Of a stretch of 64,000 bases of DNA, positions 29,501 through 34,032 are shown one piece after another. The notes below the pieces were generated by a model. That model was not told the origin of the DNA, ran no database searches, and saw nothing but the letters and a program-made list of their open reading frames with translations. Positions within the stretch are counted from its first letter, which is position 1, and the number at the start of each line of letters is the position of its first letter. The translations under genes and the position numbers were made by a program. The stretch is from Phycisphaerae bacterium. Its GTDB lineage: Bacteria > Planctomycetota > Phycisphaerae > UBA1845 > UTPLA1. The stretch lies in assembly GCA_035275405.1 (NCBI GenBank), contig DATEMU010000015.1, positions 558,001-622,000 of the forward strand, in the 5' to 3' direction.

Positions 29501-30263
29501 TGGTTGAGATTCGGCCGGGGGCGATGGGATTGGCGAGCGAGCGGAAGTTCCACTTGCCGGTATCGGCGAAGATCAGCGTATAGGTCGTGTCGCCGTTGAG
29601 TTGCAGCTCGCGGAAAAACTCATCGCGCCCCCATTTGCCGTTGGGCTGAAGTAGATACAGGTCTGCGCGAGTGTTGCCATCATGCAGGATGCGATCGGCG
29701 CCGGCCGCTTCAAGGTAGCTGTTGTAGGAATAGTCCCAGCCATGGCCCATCGCGGAAACCGGTCCGTTTCGGGAGCGGTATTTGCGGGCCCAGATAAAGT
29801 CCAGCCCGCGCCCGCGGATGCGCAGATCAGTAGCTGATTGGTACACTTCACCGGAAAAAAAGTAGGCCTGAGCGGCAACCCGCGTATCGGGCATGCCGCT
29901 GCAGGATTCGCCCTCGCTGCAGGGGCTGGCCGGGGGCATGTCCAGCGGACCTGGCTCGTAGGACCCCTGCGCGACGCTGCAGGGGCCGGGCGCGAGCAGC
30001 GTGTTGGCGAAGAGCGGCGTGTCCGCCAGGTCGACCAACGAGTTCAGGTCCATGTCGGCACAGCTGCATCCGGGGCCGATCGTCGGCCCGCTCAGCAAAC
30101 AGCGAACGAAGTCGTCAACGTCAATGCCGTCACGCAGGATGTTGCCTGTCGTGTCAGCGGGGCATGGACAGGGACATTGGCTCCGGGCAGAAGGTTGGAC
30201 ACTCAGCAGGGTGAAACTGGCGAGCGAAAGGGCGATGACCGAGGGGGGTCGGAGAGAGCGCAT
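23559..30263 (-). CDS. Giant secreted RHS/YD-repeat protein with inserted domains and Cys-rich tail, 2234 aa
   Basis: A signal peptide (MRSLRPPSVIALSLASFTLL) is followed by a dockerin-like pair, a pre-RHS domain (about 110-260) and some 1200 residues of YD repeats (YDALNRL, YDANGDL type) that should build a beta-cocoon. At about 1473-1738 a domain beginning VIDGTLDSAYGNPVAI interrupts the repeats and resembles CBM9-like sandwiches. At about 1875-2044 a second beta domain (IADDFTLAQPETITGLRWWG) splits the RHS core just before NPFLFHGHFFDRETGLYWCG. After the core (GRYIQR ... NPYSFDGNNPSS) comes a C-terminal region with 12 Cys in about 95 residues. Good Shine-Dalgarno (AAAGGAG). Export is likely; toxin activity of the tail is only conjecture. 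Confidence 0.9.
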   Translation of the reverse strand: MRSLRPPSVIALSLASFTLLSVQPSARSQCPCPCPADTTGNILRDGIDVDDFVRCLLSGPTIGPGCSCADMDLNSLVDLADTPLFANTLLAPGPCSVAQGSYEPGPLDMPPASPCSEGESCSGMPDTRVAAQAYFFSGEVYQSATDLRIRGRGLDFIWARKYRSRNGPVSAMGHGWDYSYNSYLEAAGADRILHDGNTRADLYLLQPNGKWGRDEFFRELQLNGDTTYTLIFADTGKWNFRSLANPIAPGRISTIVDRNNNTMAFIYDGLGRLISIADTLGRVVTVAYDANSRISTVTDFTGRQVIYTYDANGDLRTVRSPVVTGTPHGNDYPAGKSTSYTYSSGFADSRLNHNLLTITDPKGQTYLQNVYASTLDPADLNFDRLVRQTWGQPGDVIDMTYVAQSACGGNNFAALKTVVNDRVGNVREYSYDALNRLVMAREYTGRADPDQPTTESTNRPTSKLRPTDPDYFETRWTYNADSQTTLIAYPNLNTTAKTYELDLNPLAARRERGNLRSVTRNPGPLGGDQASITESYTYETGFGGCGCGTNFVKTHTDGRGNVTMHTYDAAGNRLHTDHRPGGGVEDWTYNVPFGQVISHTLPANGSAHRRVDTYSYYAAGPQMGYLQTEVIDSGGFNLTNQYEYDAVGNVIRIVHPNSADSLYTYNALDQVVRTLSREVLPVIRYETLTWYNANDNVVRTDVENRDENGVLQPNTHFSTITEYEILNHIVRTCQERGTAALSNFDLSCPSFPPGEAVTTEYEYDANRNQIRERRPMSFSGLQPTNTVDTEYDERDLHFKVIRSNTDPAQSTDQTDYDGNGNVAARRRGLEDIGNERVTMYAYDGYNRGVSSTDPMGNVTTYHYDANDNMTSQRTDGELLDVPGNSGSVRLSETSYQYDAMDRRTRQDIAHFDTLPPQPAIGDGLSTTLSSYANNSQTTSVTTDLPGHVTNYTYDTANRLLTTTDAKLNTSTHSYDADSNVISMVETDKSDLGNPNETFTTTYAYDLLDRLTSTTDNVGNTHQYVYNSRNNRVRTIDARGNHTRYEYDGLNRPGQTARDMNGNLLFTDPVDIVSTQTWDDSSRLTGQTDDNGNPTMYIYDALNRRTGADHADCTSDFTYFDVHDNAVSTTDANGSVVSNNYDLNNRLTTRSISPGTGVSGQTTLEIYAYDGLGRMSRAEDDDSLVIRAYDSLGNILSETQQRLNPDGPALTLAGVYDGEGNLTRQTYPGGRVIVRTYDLLDRPLLIRNDPLGPGAIIATYAYIGPYRVERRDYPNGSPAERVRATYAYDGDRRILSTTHTRNPTGSPVVIDQRTYTWDPNDNKLSMEVNSAPIPTDIHNYAYDASNRLIQWDHVTPTPPGPVDYVLDGVGNRVSVSGGPNPGPYTMDPTLCEAGDFEMNQYTTTPFNASRLYDQNGSLSNINSGAETFAYDYRNQLVNFLAASVSAEYRYDCLGRRIEKAVAFDAPPLRGPGGPPVIDGTLDSAYGNPVAIQNTQTQFGDSNTGQVDFANGSELDGVSAVVQGGVLYLMLSCNLESNFNKLEVFIDSGSGGQNRLRGDNSGVDFGGLNRMGDDGGGNGLTFDAGFAADFWLGMTGGDGGGGIYALFANYAELLTAGGGPGYYLGAGTAVSDGTLDASGSNPFGIRVTIHNGNTSGVTGGTGADSGAGVSTGVEWAIPLAAIGAPTGEIKLCVFVNAVGHDFVSNQMLGGIGGGDNLGEPRSVNFNSISGNQCFSVIVPPSAAAAVTSYAYSARRLIEARDATRVAVTTVVSSNDGNSQPADPYADLPDLLALFSTLPLAEVIDTPAQIGTTDTNGLWWRGFLEEELQMEQGGQKSFFHADNQNSVAKLTDQTGNVLSGWEYEDYGKPIAQLSTANTQPPDQQQAYRSDLSNQEPGPQAIADDFTLAQPETITGLRWWGAYDPGIQAHTNDFHITIFDDNSGAPGNPIFQETAGNNVAAAGTGQVVGGEDERIYEYALSQPFPAQAGVTYWLSIENTLAQPGITPWKWESGGNGNNQSFWSSDQFGPWNQQPADLAFALLVPQPDIDNPFLFHGHFFDRETGLYWCGGRYLATGSGRYIQRAQAGTWVNGSSLGNPYSFDGNNPSSPPSAGLSVRWLPGEFDSSVGPVTARASVATMPRRDRWECEGECSANGYSTTRLEGRCWHANWAGKGMDTTCANARANAIKRADEKCAPGCVCFTLRDNDRVKRGSCVEREIGGLLFCECTCRVRVYGECM

Positions 30264-30622
30264 GATCGGCTCCTTTCGAGAAAGGACGGAGAAGGGAGTA
30301 TCGATCTATCTCATGGCCGCGTGCGCAAAACGCTCGGAAATGCTGCGATCGCGTCCGAACCGGGCCCGGGAAGAACTAATCAGGGTGTAAGCGTACCGAA
30401 TGGTGCAGGAGATGTCAAGGATGGGGGCATGTCGGTGCCGATCCCTCGAATTCGGAGGCGCTAACCCGCGGCATTAATCCTCCGCCGAATGCCAAATCTC
30501 TCTGATCCCCGTGAGTTTTCGGCAATCATTAAGCAGCCGAGACAATTCCACCTCCAATAGCGCTCGCGCCGTTTTTGCAAACGATCGGGTTGGTTGAACT
30601 TCATCTCCGCTAGCTCGACGCC
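30264..30622. other. Intergenic region upstream of the RHS gene
   Basis: About 360 bp. It carries the presumed RHS promoter near its left end. The right part, read on the minus strand, continues the frame of the terminase-like remnant beyond its TAG (peptide VELAEMKFNQPDRLQKRRER), without an intact gene. Confidence 0.4.
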
Positions 30623-30802
30623 CTAGATGGAGGCGGCGACGGCGCAGCCCACGACGCCGTCCAGCCAGTGGTTGTCGCTACCATCCACGCGGAGTTTCCA
30701 CTCCTCGACCGTGCGGCCCCGGCCCTCGGGGGGGACGCGATATTCGCTGGTCTGGCACTCGGCCAACAATCGTGCGTGGGGCGTCCTACCGCACTTAATT
30801 AC
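30623..30802 (-). pseudogene. C-terminal remnant resembling a phage terminase large subunit
   Basis: The minus strand encodes AECQTSEYRVPPEGRGRT, then VEEWKLRVDGSDNHWLDG, then VVGCAVAASI before an in-frame TAG (30623-30625). The combination EYR, GRGR, EEWK and DNHWLD resembles, from memory, the C-terminus of GpA-like terminase large subunits, the ATPase-nuclease that packages phage DNA. Only this tail is present; upstream the frame runs into the regulatory region of the next locus. Without a database search the assignment is tentative. If correct it marks a decayed prophage or phage-derived element at the left edge of the ubiquitin-like locus. Confidence 0.5.
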
Positions 30803-30828
30803 ACGTCGGTCCCGCGTTATTTACTTAT

Positions 30829-30850
30829 GAAGGGATCTTGATATCCCTTC
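30829..30850. repeat. Perfect 8-bp inverted repeat upstream of lipoprotein gene
   Basis: GAAGGGAT and ATCCCTTC separated by 6 nt. No T-tract follows. It may be an operator or RNA hairpin in the leader of the gene at 30920. Confidence 0.4.
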
Positions 30851-30861
30851 ACTGCTAGGGT

Positions 30862-30878
30862 GCGGGCGCGTCGCCCGC
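30862..30878. repeat. GC-rich 7-bp inverted repeat in the same leader
   Basis: GCGGGCG and CGCCCGC separated by 3 nt, 40 bp upstream of the Shine-Dalgarno of the lipoprotein gene. One of several hairpins preceding genes of this locus. Confidence 0.35.
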
Positions 30879-30919
30879 GCCCGATTCCTAACCCAGCACT
30901 CGCGTCGAAGGAGGTCCAC

Positions 30920-31333
30920 ATGCGCCTTGGGGTGTTCTGCGCGCCTTTGGTCTTATCTTGTTTGTTTGGGAGCGGCTGCGATGAGGATACCGATCCCCCC
31001 TCCCAGCAGGCCGTCGAAGCGGCCTGGAAGCGGGCGGATCAGGCCGTGCAGCAATCCATCGCCTCCCAGGCCGACGTGAAGCACATCGCCCGGCTCCGCG
31101 ACATCGATCGGCTGCGGTATCAGGCTGACGTCGCAAGTTTGTCGGTCCAGGTATCGACACTTCGCGGCCTGACGATCGGAGTCTCCCTCGCGTTACTCGC
31201 CGCGCTGATCTGGCTGGCGGTCGAAATCCGCCGCCGGCGCGTCCTGGCGGCGATCATCCGCATGGCACGGCCCACAGACAGCGATCATCCCGCCGAATCG
31301 TCCGACGCTGCAACCCAATCGCTCATCTCCTGA
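30920..31333 (+). CDS. Putative lipoprotein with one transmembrane segment, 137 aa
   Basis: The start is fixed by a strong AAGGAGGT Shine-Dalgarno at 30908-30915. The N-terminus MRLGVFCAPLVLSCLFGSGC resembles a lipoprotein signal with a relaxed lipobox. A helical, Gln/Arg-rich segment follows (residues 30-75), then a clear membrane span (LTIGVSLALLAALIWLAVEI) and an Arg-rich cytoplasmic-type tail. The function is unknown. The layout (signal, coiled segment, membrane span) resembles that of the next gene, suggesting a related pair at the start of the locus. Confidence 0.65.
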   Translation: MRLGVFCAPLVLSCLFGSGCDEDTDPPSQQAVEAAWKRADQAVQQSIASQADVKHIARLRDIDRLRYQADVASLSVQVSTLRGLTIGVSLALLAALIWLAVEIRRRRVLAAIIRMARPTDSDHPAESSDAATQSLIS

Positions 31334-31439
31334 GCGTGGCGGCCGGGGCGTGCTCTCACTCTTTCCCCCATAACGTCACCGCGTTTCTACCTAACCGCGG
31401 CATTTCAACCGTTAGTTCACTTTTCTAAGGAGGTGCCAC

Positions 31440-32135
31440 ACGTATCGATCGAGTTCCCGCCCGATTGCCGCCCTGGCGGTCTTGCTCCTCTTTTCCCTCT
31501 GCATGCTCGGCCCCTGCTTTTCGACCGGCCCTCCGCGCTCCGACGTTACGACCGAACAGCTCGCGCTGCTCAATCAGTCCCTCGACGCCCTACACGAGGA
31601 GGTTGCGGCGGCACGGGCGCCCAGCGGCTGGCCCTTCGTGCTGTTCCTGCTGTCGATCCTGCTGCCGCTCGCCGGCGGGATCTGGCTGCTCGTCCGCGCC
31701 GAGCGTTCGCTCATCGGCCACGATGAGCAGATCCGCTGGCTGGTCCGTGCCGGGATGACGCCCACCGTCATACACGCCTACCTGGAAGAAGCCCAGCGGC
31801 CGCGCCTGCCGCCGCCGGACGACCACACCCCATTGCCTGTTCGCCGGCGACCAATGCCACCACCGCGACACCGCTGGCGACGGTGTCGTCGTCGCGGACG
31901 ACGGCATCGTCACCGTAAGGTTCCGAAAAAGGGCCGCCCCGTTTCCATCACGTCCCTCGTTATCGGATTAACCCTCAACACTTCATGTATACCAAGGAGA
32001 ATTCCTTATGCTCAAACTCAATGCCGGTCTGTCCCGCAAGGTCGGCGAGCCGGACTACGGCTCCCGCGGGGCTTCGGTCAACCTGGAACTGGAGGTGGAA
32101 GGCCACCTCATCCAGGATCCCGACGCCCTCCATGA
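31440..32135 (+). CDS. Putative membrane/lipoprotein with possible non-canonical ACG start; 3' end uncertain
   Basis: An AAGGAGGT Shine-Dalgarno (31427-31434) is followed at the right distance by ACG, and in that frame by YRSSSRPIAALAVLLLFSLC, an excellent signal peptide. No ATG, GTG or TTG fits the Shine-Dalgarno in that frame; the first TTG (31482) lies inside the signal peptide. The body (TTEQLALLNQSLDALHEEVA, then the span WPFVLFLLSILLPLAGGIWL, then AGMTPTVIHAYLEEAQ) looks genuine to about residue 125. Beyond that the frame turns into Arg-rich sequence and overlaps the next gene by 128 bp, so a frameshift near 31830 is likely. Either mutation may have crippled the gene. Confidence 0.5.
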   Translation, partial: TYRSSSRPIAALAVLLLFSLCMLGPCFSTGPPRSDVTTEQLALLNQSLDALHEEVAAARAPSGWPFVLFLLSILLPLAGGIWLLVRAERSLIGHDEQIRWLVRAGMTPTVIHAYLEEAQRPRLPPPDDHTPLPVRRRPMPPPRHRWRRCRRRGRRHRHRKVPKKGRPVSITSLVIGLTLNTSCIPRRIPYAQTQCRSVPQGRRAGLRLPRGFGQPGTGGGRPPHPGSRRPP

Positions 32136-32451
32136 CCGCATCCGCCGGCTCTTCGTCCTGGCCCGCCAGGCCGTGGATGAAGAGCTGCAGGTCGGTCGTA
32201 ACTCTTCACGGAGTCCCCCCAACGGCAACGGCGCGACGCGTGCCACCAACAAGTCACCCACCCGTCCCGCCACGGCCGCGCAGCTCAAGGCCATTCGCTC
32301 GATCGGCGAGCGGCTGCAGCTCGATGTCGAGGGCGAGTGTCAGTCGCGCTTCGGCATGGCCCTCGATCAGCTCGCGCTGCCGGACGCCAGCGCCCTCATC
32401 GATGCCCTCAAGGCGCGATCCACCGGCGCGCCGGCCGGGAGGGGGCCATGA
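32008..32451 (+). CDS. Conserved-looking phage/plasmid-type hypothetical protein, 147 aa
   Basis: An AAGGAG Shine-Dalgarno lies 10 bp upstream of the ATG. The N-terminal domain (MLKLNAGLSRKVGEPDYGSR ... SVNLELEVEG) looks like a small beta-rich fold followed by a helix. After a low-complexity linker, the C-terminal 50 residues (ATAAQLKAIRSIGERL ... DLPDAS-like ALIDALKA ending) resemble the small helical domain at the end of many phage recombination-associated proteins. That resemblance is from memory and untested. The stop overlaps the nuclease start by 4 bp (ATGA), so the two proteins are probably made together. Confidence 0.65.
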   Translation: MLKLNAGLSRKVGEPDYGSRGASVNLELEVEGHLIQDPDALHDRIRRLFVLARQAVDEELQVGRNSSRSPPNGNGATRATNKSPTRPATAAQLKAIRSIGERLQLDVEGECQSRFGMALDQLALPDASALIDALKARSTGAPAGRGP

Positions 32452-33284
32452 GGCTGGCCGTCCTGGACAACCCCGCCAACCTGATCGCCCATGGGATGAC
32501 CGGCCGGAACTACCTGAGCCTGTCGCAGGTGACCACCTACCAGACCTGCCCGCTCCGCTGGTACTTCCAGTACGTGGCTCAGCTTCCCCACGAGCAGGTC
32601 GGCGCCAGCCTGGTCCTCGGCGGGGCGATCCATTCGGCCATCGAGGCCTACTACCAGGCGGAGTTGGCCGGTGAACCGGTGCCGGATCGTGATCGGCTGA
32701 TGACGGTCTTCGAGGAGGCCTGGCGCAAGAACGCCAATGCGCCAATCCACTTCGGGAAGGACGACTCCGCCGGATCGCTGAACGACCTGGCGGGCCGGAT
32801 GGTCAGCGCCTTCCTGGAAAGCAGCAGCTGCGATCCCGGCGGGACCGTCCTGGGCATCGAGGAGGAGATCCGCACGGAGTACCTTCCGGGCGTGCCCGAC
32901 CTGCTGGCACGGGTCGATCTGATCATCCTTACCGACGACGCCCTGGTCATCCGCGACTTCAAGACCGCCCGCAGCCGCTGGACGGCCGCCAAGCTGGCCG
33001 AGGCGGCCGTGCAGCTCGTGCTGTACGGCGATCTGGCGCTGCCCATGGCTCAGGCGTTTGGCGATCGTCCCGTGCGGCTGGAGTTCGTGGTCCTGACCAA
33101 GACGAAGTCGCCGCAGGTGGAGGTCCTGCCGGTCGAGGCCGATGCGGCGTCGCTGGTGCGGCTCAGGCGGATCATCGAGCGGGTGTGGGCGGCCATGCAG
33201 GCCGGCCATGTCTATCCCAATCCCTCGGCGCTGAACTGCTCATCCTGCCCGTTCCAGCGGGCCTGTCGCGAGTGGTGCGACTGA
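32448..33284 (+). CDS. PD-(D/E)XK nuclease, RecB/Cas4-like, with Fe-S type Cys cluster
   Basis: The 278-residue protein begins its fold with LSLSQVTTYQTCPLRWYFQY, typical of the AddB/RecB-C/Cas4 nuclease group, then GGAIHSAIEAYYQ. The catalytic region contains DLIILTDDALVIRDFKT, with the Asp and the x-K of DFKT, and a later Gln-containing helix (AAVQLVLYGDLAL). The C-terminus NCSSCPFQRACREWC supplies three or more Cys that, with the Cys of TCPLRW, match the 4Fe-4S cluster of this group. Likely a DNA end-processing or single-strand nuclease. The ATGA overlap with the preceding gene and a GGGAGG Shine-Dalgarno fix the start. Confidence 0.87.
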   Translation: MRLAVLDNPANLIAHGMTGRNYLSLSQVTTYQTCPLRWYFQYVAQLPHEQVGASLVLGGAIHSAIEAYYQAELAGEPVPDRDRLMTVFEEAWRKNANAPIHFGKDDSAGSLNDLAGRMVSAFLESSSCDPGGTVLGIEEEIRTEYLPGVPDLLARVDLIILTDDALVIRDFKTARSRWTAAKLAEAAVQLVLYGDLALPMAQAFGDRPVRLEFVVLTKTKSPQVEVLPVEADAASLVRLRRIIERVWAAMQAGHVYPNPSALNCSSCPFQRACREWCD

Positions 33285-33335
33285 TCCAAGTCTGTTCGTT
33301 CGTGTTCTGACAGCTAGAGAAAAGTCCCCTTCATC

Positions 33336-33358
33336 GCGCCGGCGAATCGTGCCGGCGC
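33336..33358. repeat. Perfect 8-bp GC inverted repeat between nuclease and small gene
   Basis: GCGCCGGC and GCCGGCGC with a 7-nt loop, not followed by a T-tract. It may be an RNA processing or attenuation hairpin; similar hairpins precede other genes of the locus. Confidence 0.4.
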
Positions 33359-33402
33359 AGCGGGGATTCCCTGTCCACACTTTTTCAAAGGAGTACCCGA
33401 TC

Positions 33403-33600
33403 ATGATGTTCATCCCCCTGAAGTCCATTCCGAGCTACGAGCGCCATCTGCTTTTCTGCAGTCGGCTCACGCCAAGGCAGCGACGCTACCGACCGCGGCG
33501 CGGTGTGCCGAACCTTGCGGCGATCAACCGTTCGCTGCGCGTGCACGGCGATCCCGTGCCTTCCACGTGGTCCGCGCCGGCCGTTTTGCTCCCTGCATGA
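33403..33600 (+). CDS. Small basic hypothetical protein, 65 aa
   Basis: An AAAGGAG Shine-Dalgarno lies 9-10 bp upstream of the ATG (MMFIPLKSIPSYERHLLFCS). The protein is basic (RQRRYRPRRG), lacks a recognisable domain and ends 80 bp before the ubiquitin-like gene. Position and ribosome site favour a real gene, but its coding character is weaker than its neighbours. Confidence 0.45.
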   Translation: MMFIPLKSIPSYERHLLFCSRLTPRQRRYRPRRGVPNLAAINRSLRVHGDPVPSTWSAPAVLLPA

Positions 33601-33680
33601 TTTTGATCCCGTCTTGAACGACATTGCTTCGCGCACGTGCGCGAGGCGCAAACGAAATCTTCAAAACGAAAGGAAACGAC

Positions 33681-33908
33681 ATGAGAGTGCTCTACTTAAA
33701 CAACGCGGGCGGCGGGTTCGCCGATTACATCGACGTCGAACCCGGCACCACGGTGGAGAAGTTCTTCAGCCAGAAGATGCCCAGCAACTCCGAGGCCGAC
33801 TATCTGATCCGCGTCAACCGCCAGCCGGTGGCCCGCAACCAGATGCTCCAGGAGAACGACCGCGTGAGCATAACTCCGACGAAGATCGAGGGCGCGCGGA
33901 TCGCCTGA
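33681..33908 (+). CDS. ThiS/MoaD-type ubiquitin-like protein (beta-grasp), 75 aa
   Basis: The start is the ATG at 33681 with an AAAGGA Shine-Dalgarno, not the Met 19 codons upstream. The 75-residue sequence follows the ThiS/MoaD pattern: strand RVLYLNN, strand [15 protein letters not shown], helix, [20 protein letters not shown], then [15 protein letters not shown]. The loop N-R-Q-P-V followed by a Leu and an Asn-Asp turn is characteristic. It lacks the usual free C-terminal Gly-Gly: Gly71 is followed by ARIA. The JAB peptidase of the locus could remove that tail to expose Gly71, as ubiquitin precursors are trimmed; this is inference. The E1-like enzyme at 49766 is the probable activator. A sulfur-carrier role is the alternative. 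Confidence 0.85.
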   Translation: MRVLYLNNAGGGFADYIDVEPGTTVEKFFSQKMPSNSEADYLIRVNRQPVARNQMLQENDRVSITPTKIEGARIA

Positions 33909-33933
33909 GAGTGTGGTTACCGAGATCATTCAT

Positions 33934-33980
33934 GGGGCATCCGTGGCGATTCGCGTTGCGGATGCCCCTTTTTCTTTTTT
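33934..33980 (+). terminator. Intrinsic terminator after the ubiquitin-like gene
   Basis: A perfect 10-bp stem GGGGCATCCG/CGGATGCCCC with a 15-nt loop, followed by TTTTTCTTTTTT. The stem and T-tract are closely similar to the hairpin before the E2-RING gene at 39144. Confidence 0.85.
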
Positions 33981-34032
33981 GAGACCCGCCTCAAATGAAA
34001 CCCGGCGGCAGGTTCAATGGAATCTCAGGCCA

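Noticed and set aside
32367-33209. 280-residue minus-strand frame over the nuclease gene
   Set aside because: The plus-strand nuclease has family motifs and coupling to its neighbour; this frame has neither.
33681-33908. Plain thiamine or molybdopterin sulfur carrier
   Set aside because: No thiamine or molybdopterin pathway gene is nearby, and an E2-like domain and JAB are not needed for that role. Not fully excluded.
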